Source of the DNA: Hymenolepis diminuta
Lineage: Eukaryota > Platyhelminthes > Cestoda > Cyclophyllidea > Hymenolepididae
Direction: 5' to 3'
Length of the DNA: 64,000 nt
Assembly: GCA_900708905.1 (NCBI GenBank)
Contig: CAADRB010000002.1
Span: forward strand, 1,404,145 to 1,468,144
Shown here: positions 40,209-51,900 of the stretch, one piece after another
How the letters are laid out: each line of letters starts with the position of its first letter
How positions within the stretch are numbered: position 1 is the stretch's first letter
Program-made: the position numbers and the translations under genes
The notes under the pieces: generated by a model
Database searches by the model: none
Told to the model about the DNA's origin: nothing
Seen by the model: only the letters and a program-made list of their open reading frames with translations

Positions 40209-40635
40209 GATCTGTTTTCATCTGCTGTGTTATCGCGATTCCTGTTGCTGTGATATGTATTTATTAATCAATTTGAGCTTGTACTTATGATCATTTGCTT
40301 GTCTTATATCTGCATGGGGGTGCCGTAGCATACGATGCGTGACTAAGGTGCGGTAGTCTAATTCGGGGAGGTTTCGATTTGTGATGGAATACAGTCGTCG
40401 AGACGATAACTGCGGCCCAATCGCAGATATGTTCAATGAGTGATTGCATCGAAAGTAATCTCTTCTGGAACTATGCAGGATCAATGACTGTACATATGAA
40501 AATCTGTAAAAAAGTGAGTACATTTTGTAATTAAGGATTAATTTTTATGCATATTATTTGGAAGTGAAATAATGTTGATTGTTTTAATTACTTAGTGTTG
40601 GGGCGACAATTTGGTTGTGTGTTTTACAGATTATT
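40209..40635. other. Short intergenic region, RABL3 to PIG-U
   Basis: 427 nt between stop and next ATG on the same strand. No AATAAA is seen on the plus strand. It contains a locally GC-rich stretch (40315-40430) unlike the rest. A strong acceptor (TGTGTTTTACAG) lies at its 3' end. Confidence 0.6.
40618..40635 (+). promoter_or_regulatory. Acceptor 6 nt before the PIG-U ATG
   Basis: TGTGTTTTACAG ends at 40629 and ATTATT separates it from ATG at 40636. The short distance from RABL3 fits processing of a shared transcript by trans-splicing; a 5' UTR intron is the alternative. Confidence 0.5.
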
Positions 40636-43600
40636 ATGCACAGGCACTTTATTCAATTATTAATTACTGGGTTGGTTCTTCGTTATTCTTGTGTAAATTT
40701 TGCACCGAAAACACTACTTCAAAGTATCGGACATACTGCGAATGAAGATTGGTCACGAAGTAACTTTAGAAATTATTTTAATTTTTGTTTATTAGTTAAG
40801 GAAGAAGTAACCATATTTCGAAATCCATATGTCATAAATGCCTCTGCTGCTATCACACAGGTATATCATTATTCTTGGAATATAATTCAATTCAGCCCCC
40901 ATTATATTTAGCTTTCTGGAAATTATTAGATTTTTCTCAATATGAACGAATTATTCTTCCGGTAAAGTTATGCTTATTAATTTAATACTTATAGGCATTT
41001 GAGAGTCTTGCATTTGTGGCATTCCTTTCCTTCGATTCGTTACCTGCTGGCAAACATGCCGCCTATATATACCCCTTGTCAGTTTTCGTGTAAGTATTTT
41101 TGTTTATATATTTCCGGTTTTTTTAGCTTTGCCCTCAATCCATTCTCCGTCTTTGCTTTTGGATGCCATTCCATTGGGATTGTTCTAGTTTTGTTGACCG
41201 TTTATATATTTATCTCTATTGCAAAAGGTATGCTTTTAATCAGTTGTAATCTAACACTATTTCAGATCATACGTGGATGGCTAGTATTCTTTGTGCTCTT
41301 GGCTGCTATATAAATATCTATTCTGGATATCTAATACTTGCTGTATTGGCACAATGTCGAAATGTTGGTGATTCTTTCTTTTTGTAATATCCCTCTTTTT
41401 TTCTAGTGTAAACGGCATTTGTTAACCACGATATGCATTTTCATGTCGACGATTGCCGTGATGCTATATGCAACCTATACTTTTGACCACAGCTGGGACT
41501 TTTTGAAATACAGCTATCTATCTAAGTAGATCTTTCTGTTTTGTCCTCTAAATTACCTTAACATTTCTTGCAGTATCTTTGCTCTTAATACTACGCCAAA
41601 TTTGGGTCTGTTCTGGTACATGTATGTGGAGATGTTTACACACTTCAACGTTTTCTTTGTGTGGACAATGCAGCTTATAATCGCAGCTCTTTGTATTGGA
41701 CTTCTGTTTCGGTTCTAGTAAGTTTTTTACTGGTTTAATTATTTTATGTTTAAGTAATCAACGGCTTGTTCTATCTATAATCAGTTTGATGAATATTGTG
41801 CATTCCTACGCTCTAGAGTAGTCAGTGTTGCAGTCATTTTAAAAGAAGTTACCTAAATTATTATTAATATTATTATTATTCCGCTTTCTTAATTAAGGGA
41901 TCATATTTGAACCGCTTATTATTTACATTACGTATTACTTGTTTAATTGTAACTGACAAACACGTGATGTCGCTTTAACGGCAGTCACTTTAACATCAGA
42001 TATTAGAGAGGGTTTTCAAGGGTTGGTAGGTGTAAATTCACCTCTTAAGCTCACATAAATTGCGTAAGTAGATTTCTTGAAATGCAGGTTTGTTTCATAA
42101 TTTTTAGTCATTTTGTCGTAATATTTCTTCTTCTCCGAATATAGCTTTGTCTACAAATTTGATTGCATTTATATCTAATGGAAATGTCTAATAATTCCTC
42201 TAGAATGAAATAATACAACGTTATTTATGCAGTTTAATGCTGATTTATCCTTATTTATTCGTTGTGTTATGTGAATGTACTTCATATTTTTTCGTCCAGT
42301 TTTGGGGAGTTTTTTTAGAAATGTCTAAGTTCTTCATGATCTTTGGAATTAGGCTTCATGCATCCACTTTAATATTCAACGTATACTTTGCCATCTGAGA
42401 TGTATACTTAATAAGAATTTTATCTCAGCCACAATCTTCATATTCCTGCGTATTTTGAATCATCATTATTTTATTTCTTTTTAAGTGGGGATCCACTGTT
42501 TCTGGCCCTCGTTATCGCCATGACAACCGGAGCACTGAGGCCGTATAATAGCATTTCTGATTTTGGTTGTACTTTGGCTCTTCTCGCTCATTGGCGTCAT
42601 ATCTTCCCACGTAAGTTATATCGCTTGTATTTTCTCTTCAACAGTATGAACATATCGTTATATGAACGTTTCTTCCTTGTAAATTGGAGTTTTTCAATGT
42701 TATAATTTCAACCAACCCATTAGAAAGTGTGGTGCTTCTTAAAAATAAAGTCTAAAGCCGGGTTTATTTCCAAATTAATCGTAGATTACTGTTTTGCTTG
42801 CAGTAATACAGTTTGAGTTGGATTATGGTGACTGTCCTTTATATGCCATTAAATTCATTCCATGTAGGTCTTTTCTGAGCATTATCCTACTATTGGTATC
42901 CCATAATTACATCTCTGATGTAAACTTGTTGATATTAATGAGTCATACTGGCTTGGTCCTTACCGGTTCGGTTTGATTATTTATGATAGGCGGTATCCTT
43001 TCCATTTTTCTTGATCTATTTTAGAACTATTAATGGTAAGAGGTTACAGTTTAGTAAATGGTATAGGAAATTCCATAATCTGTTGCCTTTCCAAGTCACT
43101 ACGAGCTTCACCGCGACTATAGATTGGATATTTTTTGGGATAGAAAGTAGAGGTGTCTGTTCCCCATTTGGGAATAGAGTAAAATAGATTACAGCTCAAT
43201 ACGACGGTACAAGATAACAAGGCTAAATTGATGATCAGCTTGAAGGAAGTGGAATGAGTCATAAACAAAATAAAGTTGAGCTCAATATTCCTCAAGCACG
43301 TTACTACAGAGTAATTAGAATTGAGCCAAACTGGCAATCTCGCCAGTGATTGGGAAGCACTGGTCAGCACGTATACATTGACTCATTGAGAAGCTAGAAC
43401 TCCAAATATACTCAACCACAATTTCCATGCTGCTTGAGATGGAATTAGTCGGTGGGATAATGTGGTTGCTTCCTCTCGCTATTGTACCCTTTAATATCTA
43501 TCTATTCATGCCCCTTCGTTCCAGCTTACCTTGTTTATATGTTTTTCTAGAATAAATCCCTTTTATACCGCGCTTTCTGCAATGCGATAGGTAAGGAGCT

Positions 43601-45036
43601 GCAGAAAAGCAATGAACGAATTTATGTAACAATTAAACGTAGATAGAGGTAAAGCCACTACACAGTCACTATAAATCTACATTATTGAGTTTTTACCCCT
43701 CTTCTCTGTTAAATATTCGCTAACAGGAGCCAAAAGGTTGGCTTTGCCTCAGATAATTGTTTGGTATCGTCTTTTATCACCTATTTTAAGTTGAATTTAT
43801 GGCATACATGAGTGAACTCACTTAACTAAGACATTATTTGAAGTGTATCAATAAAGCGAGGAAGCAACCTTTATTTAAAAGACTGTTAACCTCATTGATG
43901 AATCAATATTTGAACACTCGTTATTTCTAGAGCTTTTCTAGTTAACTGTGAAATCGCGATATCTCTTAAATATTATTATATTTTCTTTAGATTTCAAGAA
44001 CACCTTTGTCCTCTCCGTGATGATGACTGTGGCTCTGATTCTGGCACCACTTTTCTTCCTTACTTGGCTTCTAACGAGCACCTCCAATGCTAATTTCTAT
44101 TTCTCTGCATCCCTCATTGTTGGGGTCGTTCGGGTAAGAAACTGAAGTTTTATAAGCCCTTTTTATTTTCAAAAGCTAGTGTTTCATCCGTTGTGGCGTA
44201 TGATTAGCGCTTTCTACTGGCACCTGGATTGTCCGCAATACTAAATTACTAACAGAAAGCCTAAGGAGGTATGGGACTTATTCCAGAGTTCCTTAATTGC
44301 CAGCCCCAATTTATCTAAATTTAGAGGTCGAAAAAGGACTGAATACTTCTATTAGCCAGACAAAAGTGCGAGACTGTGTTTTAGGGGACCCGTTCATCAT
44401 AGTGTAAGCCACTAATCACGTTTCTGCCGATGGATTGAAAGTAGACTAAACTTGCAACTCCGTCAGCTAGTAAGGGGGCACTTGCCTAACACGGACCAAC
44501 ATGGGCGCAGAGTGGACCAATGATAGGCTTCGAAGTGAGATATCTTCAACCAGTCCCATACTGCTGGAAATGGAAGTGGTCATTTTTGGCAGAATGACCG
44601 CTTCCTCTTATCTTGGTACTCTTTTATGTTTATTGGTTCATCTTTCGTACTCTTGTAGATCTTTCTTTTTCGTTTATACCATTTTTCACTAAATTGTGAA
44701 TCTTATTTTGAGCACAAAAATTAAATAACACGGTCATGATAAGTTGGCTTCGGCTTCAAAGAATTGAAGCTGATTTCCAACAACTATGTCAATTGAAAAG
44801 TAATGTGAAGTTTCTTTAAATATTCTCTAATACATTTCCCCGTAGGTTTTCACCATTATAGTAAAATCATAGTGAGTGGCTGAATTAGAAGGCTAACACT
44901 CCATTTTCAAAATTTCCAGGTTCAGCTATTAACACAGACAATTTCGGGATACCTGCGCTATGAATTCCACGAGAAATTCGGCCCCAATCCTCGTCTTTCT
45001 ACCGGCACCAAGATTGTTCCTAGTATTCGTTCTTAA
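40636..45036 (+). CDS. PIGU: GPI transamidase complex subunit PIG-U
   Basis: Polytopic ER membrane subunit of the GPI transamidase, which attaches GPI anchors to proteins; it helps recognise the lipid anchor. Exons 40636-40860, 40995-41089, 41127-41227, 41266-41363, 41407-41525, 41574-41717, 42486-42610, 43991-44133 and 44920-45036 give 388 residues (human 435), in phase throughout. Matching blocks: FALNPFSVF (human LLNPYTIL), NTTPNLGLFWYMYVEMFTHF (human LTPNIGLFWYFFAEMFEHF), RPYNSISDFG (human SYPTVGD) and STSNANFYFSASL (human SANSNFFYAITL). At least seven hydrophobic segments are visible. The loop after TM1 is shorter than in human. Introns 2-5 are 37-48 nt; intron 7 is 1.4 kb. Downstream it converges with TUG. 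Confidence 0.95.
42611..43990. other. PIG-U intron 7
   Basis: 1,380 nt between the exon ending HIFP and the exon starting FKNTF. A 108-codon minus-strand ORF (43044-43370) lies inside but has no recognised similarity. No element with clear ends was seen. Confidence 0.75.
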
Positions 45037-45975
45037 TTTTTCATTGTCGATTTTTTTGTAACAAATGTGCAATTGCTAGCCCTTTTTCCTAGTGTGAGGT
45101 TTTTTCTTCCTTATCGGTTTGTAAAATAATAGTCTGAAACCAATGATAGAATTCCTTTTGTTTAATTACTGGGTTATCTGATTTAGGTATAAGGATTTGG
45201 ATATTTAGTACCTTAGTACGTTCTACATTAGAATGCTGATACTTTTTGATACTATTAAATAAGCCCAAAATTAAATTAAATTTTGTTTATCGTTGTGAAT
45301 CCAAAAGCCTCTCGAAATCAGTTTTACATTCAAATGCTAAAGTAAACCGAGTGCGATCAATGCATTTCCTCCCTACGTACAGCATATAAATTTTCGATTT
45401 TCACTCTCTGTTGTTAGCCATTAGTCAAAGCCTAGCTCCTTCAACCAACTTTACCCTCGACAAACTGATGATCTTGGTTCTATAACAAACTTCTCACTCT
45501 AACTCCTAACTGCTGCAATCTAATTTTGATTTTTCCGAACTACATATCTTAAACCACCTAACTGCTCCAAACCCATGAAGACTAGGGAGGTGCGAACCTA
45601 TAAGCCCATAACATTCTCTCAGTATCAAATCAATTAGAATTGATTGCGCTCTTATCTCAAAACCGGGCAACATCGAAACGTTATTCCCATAAATAGCTCA
45701 AGCAAACCCGGTCAGGAAAACTCGTTTTTAATTCCCACTTTGTATGACTAAAATCTTCTTAAAAAAACGTTCACAGCCACACCTCCCTTTCCCATTCGCA
45801 AATTTGACAAGTAGTTTGATCAATAATCAGTAAACCACGGTCGTCTATCGCTTGCAAGACAGCAAGAAATCGTGAGATGATGAAAAAAACATTTACTACA
45901 ATTTTAATACCAAAGGGCGCAAAAAACTGTTTCGACAATCGGGTAAAGAATTCACAATTCTTAGAGTAATTTACG
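45037..45975. other. Intergenic region between convergent PIG-U and TUG genes
   Basis: 939 nt holding both 3' UTRs. No canonical AATAAA was found close to either stop. No ORF or repeat of note. Confidence 0.6.
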
Positions 45976-48900
45976 TTAAGTAATTGAGTTGGACATCCTG
46001 CAAGAAAAGCGGAAACAAATAAAACTGGACTATATGGAGAGGGAGAAAATCATCATGCGAAATCTTACCACTTTGTAGCAATCCCGCGAGCCTCAATTTC
46101 TGATTCTGGGGTTATTCTGTCAAGTAAATCGCTTTTGAGAACTACAACAGCAAAAATTCATTTTTTAAAGCTCTCGAAAAAGAGATTGCTTGAGAGGCAG
46201 GTGTAGACATACCCTCCTTGCCTTTGGAAGGGCCGCTTTTTACTGAAAAATAGATCTTTGAAGAGGGGTGCAACTTCGACTGCGATGTAAAAAGACATTT
46301 TTAGTTCAAACACGTCAAAAGGTCTCTCAATTTAAACTTCAGCAAGCAGACACTAAGCCATTGCACTGAATTTCAAAGAATACGATGTATCGATCTCCNN
46401 NNNNNNNNNNNNNNNNNNNCTCCCGCCCAGGATATTAGAATTTAAGTCATTATTTTCCAACACTCACTTCCAGGCAGAATAGCACGGTGAAAGCTGTTAT
46501 AAGAAGTTCGCATTCGGCCATTCTTCTATTAACAATCCAGTTCAATGAGAGTATCAAACTCGTGGGATCTGACTTAACAAGCGTGCATGTTGACCGCTAC
46601 ATTACTGGCGGACTCTAATTTCCGTACACTATGGTTTATTATGTACCGAAAACATCTTCCGGCTTTCATTGCAACACTGGCAATTGAATAAGCATTATAC
46701 TCCGACATAATAAGACAAACCTCAAGCCCGTAGAGAGAAGTGCTTTCTAACGCCCATTTTGGACAGAAGTACTATCTTCATCACTGCTTCCCAGCTACCT
46801 TTGTATTGTTCTACCCATGAAAGTGACTTCAAATAATTGGTCCAAATATCCTCATAACTTTATACCATCTACAGAAGCCAATGCTGACCAGTGCAGTCAG
46901 TTATTCCAATCGACTAATGTGCATAGTTTCAAATGCATGAATGTAAGAAAAACCAATGCACTAACCTTGAAGAGGGTTTCCGTCATGTTTGATAAAACGA
47001 CACGTGGAGGTGCAGTAACTAAACCAAATCAAGTGGAACAACAGAAATTATTTAGCACTGAGACACAAACACAAATTCACCCATGAATAAAGTTAGAGAG
47101 CGACTCACATAGGTAAAAGGAGAGGTGTTGATCAGTAAGCCTTTCACGAACGAAGTCATACAGAGCAGAGACTACAAATGTAAAACGAACGTATACATGC
47201 ATTTAAAAACTGTAGGAGGAGAACTTGTGTTTAAATATATTAAGAAAACAAACAACTTACCTGATTCTAGGGGACGGAAACAGGCCTGAAGAACTATATT
47301 GTCGGACCAAATGAAGCGGATGACACAACGAGGGAAAAATCGGAGAACCTTACTTTGTGCTGCTCTCTTCTGTGCAGTCTGTTCACCCAAAAGAATATCT
47401 CTTCCTCTAAAACAAAAGATCAATTCTGAAACAGACGTCTTCAATGCTGCAGCACTAGGAGTATATTAAATGTAGTTAGTTTCATGATGAAAGGAAAGAG
47501 AAAATTTCCTAACTTTGTCCTATCTCTCATTAGTTTGGTCTTGTGGCGAGACAACTCTCCCCATGCCAATTAACGCCGTACTGCAGAAATACTTCTACCA
47601 CTCCCTATATATGGGCCGACTAAAGTAGGGTACTATCAGCATTTTAATATAATGTACATTCACCTTGAGTGAACACAGCTTACAGAGCTCTGCTAATTTA
47701 AAATTTTTAGCTATCTCATCTCTGCTATGCTAAAACTGTAATATCATTTTGTCTCCTCAATCATAGGAAGAAAAAGAATTTGAAGGGACAAGACCAATCT
47801 CTCTCGATTAAAAAACGATCAATAAGAACCGAAAATCGCAAACAAGCATTTGCTGCAATTCAGAGGACGAACCATGAAATTTTAATTTTATAACGTGAAC
47901 CACCTATTTAGCAAATATGGTACAACCCAAAAATCAATTGAGGTAAGACTCATAATGCTTTAACGTCGTTCTCAACATATTTTTATCCCAACCCCTTATC
48001 ATTTATTAGATTTTCTGTTAACCTATTCAATTGCTTTTCACGATTAAAAATTATTTTTTGCATTGCTGTGGGTAATAATCACCACTCTTTAGTGCCTCGA
48101 AGAAGCAAAAACGTTCTTCGTAAATATTCAATGCGAGGGGATAAGATACGATGACATCATCTGACTTCTGAGGCTCAAAATAAGGAATTTGATGACATTG
48201 ATAATTTGCCCCGACAGCAAACTATGATGTACCACCTAGATTGTGTTACTGGCGACCATAAAGACGTCAATCAACAGATACCAATCCAGAAAAGCAGGTC
48301 TTCTAATTAAGAGATTGGAATATGATAGACGAATCTTTTTCGTCAACGACTGGACATTGCTGATATTTGGCGAAGTTTTTAATCCAGCCAATAAAATGGA
48401 TCGACTTTCCACTCCCCGATAAAGTCTAACGATGGGAGTAATCTTTCTAAAATTTTGCATTGGTCCACGGTAATGCAGATTATAAGCTGACCGACTTTAC
48501 AATCAAAACATCAAAAAATTAGCATGATTTTCTACGCTCCGGTCCTGCCTTAGCAGGTGTATGAAATAAAAAGGTTTTAAAACATACGCTACTTTACGCA
48601 GATCAGCTAAGATTCTCTGGAGCTCCGCTCGAGAAAGCTCAAAGTATTGATCCGGAAGTTCATCTGCAATCGGGAGAGAAAAATCAGCGTCACCAGCTCT
48701 GAGGCCATTTTCACATAATCTCATCAAGGCATCAAAAAAATCCAACCTGTATCATCTTGTGAAGTAGTTACAGCAGTGGTGCCTATTTCCTTCTCAAAGA
48801 TTTTCTCCTCTCGATCACAAGGTCTTGCACGGGCGGTCTCGTTTTCTTGGGATCTGTAAAGTTGAAATAGATAGAGATGGATAGCAATATCCTTTTTGGC

Positions 48901-51900
48901 CTAAGAAGATACTGCCTACTCATCCTCCGGATCCATTAAGTTTTGACCCTCGGTCTCGCACGGGAACTGGAAGGAAATATGAGGCCAATCGTTAGTTAAC
49001 TAAGAGAATCATTTGTGTGATAATACAAATATCAATAACAAATCTTGTGTGCGCCAGTGGCGCAGGAGTCGTGGAAAATTAGAGGTCAGGTGATCGCTGC
49101 CCATCGGTGCACATCCAGGGGTGTGGATGAACAACAACCTTGAATAATTGTGATCAACAAGAGGAGATAGAATGTGAGTTTCTCATTAGAGCGGCTCCAG
49201 AATACTTTCCCTCTACCCAATTTAAACGCAGATAACGCTTTCCTCATTGAATTTGAGGTATTAAACATAATGAAAACCTTAAGATTACGCTCTCGGAGAG
49301 CAAATGACGTGTGGAGAGCCAACTCAATGAATTCCTCCGGGAAATCCCGCGATCAAGCTTCGTTGCTTTGGGCTGCTATAATGTCTCCCCAGTTCTCTTA
49401 CCATAAAACTTCTTTTGAGTCATCGGGCAAGGAGAACCAAATAAAAAGCCCGAATGGGGTCATGATTGAGGCAAATCCATCAAGATGCCAACGTCAATTT
49501 CTATCTGTAAAAGTGTAAATAACACCTCAAGAGAATTTTCACAGTAAAGAAAACAATGCTTTTGTACTACCGAGATGGGAATTGAAGATATAAAATATCC
49601 GATTCCTGCGGACCAAGCCTCCCTATCCTTTACCCGAATTATATACTTACACCTATGCATTTCCTTGTCCGAATAATGTAATTTTCGCCGTGCTGATGAA
49701 TAAGCACATTACTATTAATGATAAAGAATAGTTAGAGCGTAGTTAGATCAATTTACCTTGAATTCACGAGATTGTGACGGTGCGGCAGCCTCTGATGAAG
49801 ATGTTCTGGAATCAGGCTCCAAGCTGATTCCAAGCATCTCACCTATTGTCATGGACTGAAATGCAAGGATGAAAATATACTTGTGCTTTTTTCTATATTT
49901 TTCGAATGCGTATTAATTAGTAAACGATTACTGCATGATTACATAACAAAATTCACCAAATAAAGGAGGTATCTAAAAATGTAAATTGTTCAAATAGGGG
50001 TGTGACAAGAAAGCGCAACATGCTTAGGATATATACATGTTATAAGATACATTTTAATGCAGCCTCCAAGTTGTACAGTAACTACTATCTAATAAAACCA
50101 CCAAGCTCATTTAAGAAAGTGCGTTTCAACACTCATTTTGAATAGATAGATGAGAAACTCTAATTCTAATACCCCTATTAGTTAGAATTAACTAGTGCGA
50201 TTGGTCATTCTGCTCACCGGGTATGTACCGGCTGGCATCGGATACGTGACCTCCGACTTTGCAGGCGGGCATATTGACCGCTGCACCACCGGGGCATAAC
50301 ACCATATAGTAAGCTAATTGTTTCCGATGAAGAAGTGCTGCTATTTAATTTAACAATAAAATGTCAATTATAAAATCTAAAAATAAATGAGATGGAGAAG
50401 GTGCTGATGAAAAAAATATCTGCTAAGGGTGTTAATCATCTAAAAAATCAATGTGCCCATCCAGTGACCAACGACTCTGGTTAATTTTGGTCAACAAGAG
50501 ACAATAAAGTGAGGCTTTAAAACGAAAGTGACTCCATGATATTTTCTTTTATCCATTTTAAGTTTTGCTAACACTTCCCCATATGGGCTTAGAAATTTGA
50601 TACATTGAACGTATAAAACTTACACGTTCACGTTGATCGTGCGCCTTAGGTTCATTATCAGTATCGAACATCGATCTCTTGGGAGTGTTACCAAAGATGG
50701 AGAAAGGTTCGAAGTTCAAGGCAGATTCACCCTGAGATAAATTTTGCTCCTGTTGAAAGGCTCCCAGTGAAGGTTGTGGTAGTCGTGCTTCCTCAACCGA
50801 AGTCTCCACTGAAGCCTCAGATGACGGCTCTCGAGAAGACTTTCTCCTGGAATGAATTGATTGCTCAGTCTCTGCCTTTGATTCAGTTGGCTTGGGAGCG
50901 TCTTAAACAAAGGAATAAATGTGCATTATCAAGTCTGTGAACGTCCAGTGCCTATATTTGTATTAGGTTTCGCAGCATTATAATATTTGAAAGATATAAT
51001 CTAGGTTAAGGATTAATTCTCTCGGAGGTAATATTCCGTGTCGAATATAATATCTTCCTACTTTAAGTAGCTATCTGAACCATTCTCTAACGGGGTAATT
51101 CCCACAACCCCATCTTAATCTACTAAGACAGAGTTTTTATTCACGGATATCAACGGAAATGAGTCGTTACAGGAAGCAATGGTGGTCAGACCGTGGCTGA
51201 CATTGACAATATCTATATTGGTCTGTACTGTATTTATCTACACTATACAAGTTTAATTAAAAAATTAATCCTCCAGCCATGAACGGGGTATGAAAAGAAA
51301 TACAAAAGACTTCTTTTGATTTTATTGCTTTATTTTTACGCAAGTGTGTGAATTCACATCCAGTATGACAAAAAAACTCATAGTGTATATTCTGCTGAAG
51401 ATCAGGGAAAAATCAGCCTCTGAAATGGAATTAACAAGTGCCAATTATTAGCAACCAACTTTATACTTTGAACATTTCGATATTTAAAATACATTTGCAC
51501 CCTATTGTATCAGGTTGTAACAGAAGTTCCGTCCAATTTTTGAACTATGTATTTAGGGCACGATTACTTCAATTTAGCTTGTTAATGTTGTATGCTTATT
51601 TATGAAAATTAATAAAATATTATTTCTTCTTTCAGATTGTGTTATAATTATCATTATTAATAACTATTTCTAGCCCTAATATGCACTCCAAATAACGAGC
51701 ACATGAGGCATATTTTACTGTTTGGCTTTCATAAAGAGAATACAACGAGCTCAGCAGCAAAAACACTCACACACATATGGAAATGATGTTGTGAATAAAA
51801 AGACCTGCAGACGGTGGTTTTCACGTTTCAAAAAGGATGACTTCAGCCTGGAAGACGAACCGAAAGCAGGAGGCTCAATTCTGAACAAATGCAAGTTGCC

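Noticed and set aside
43044..43370. 108-codon minus-strand ORF in PIG-U intron 7
   Set aside because: It has hydrophobic and low-complexity parts, no recognisable family, no splice context, and lies in an intron of a well-supported gene.
50194..50297. Functional tRNA gene
   Set aside because: The head is tRNA-like, but the B-box is poor, no full cloverleaf can be formed by eye, and it is repeated with a tail, pointing to a SINE.
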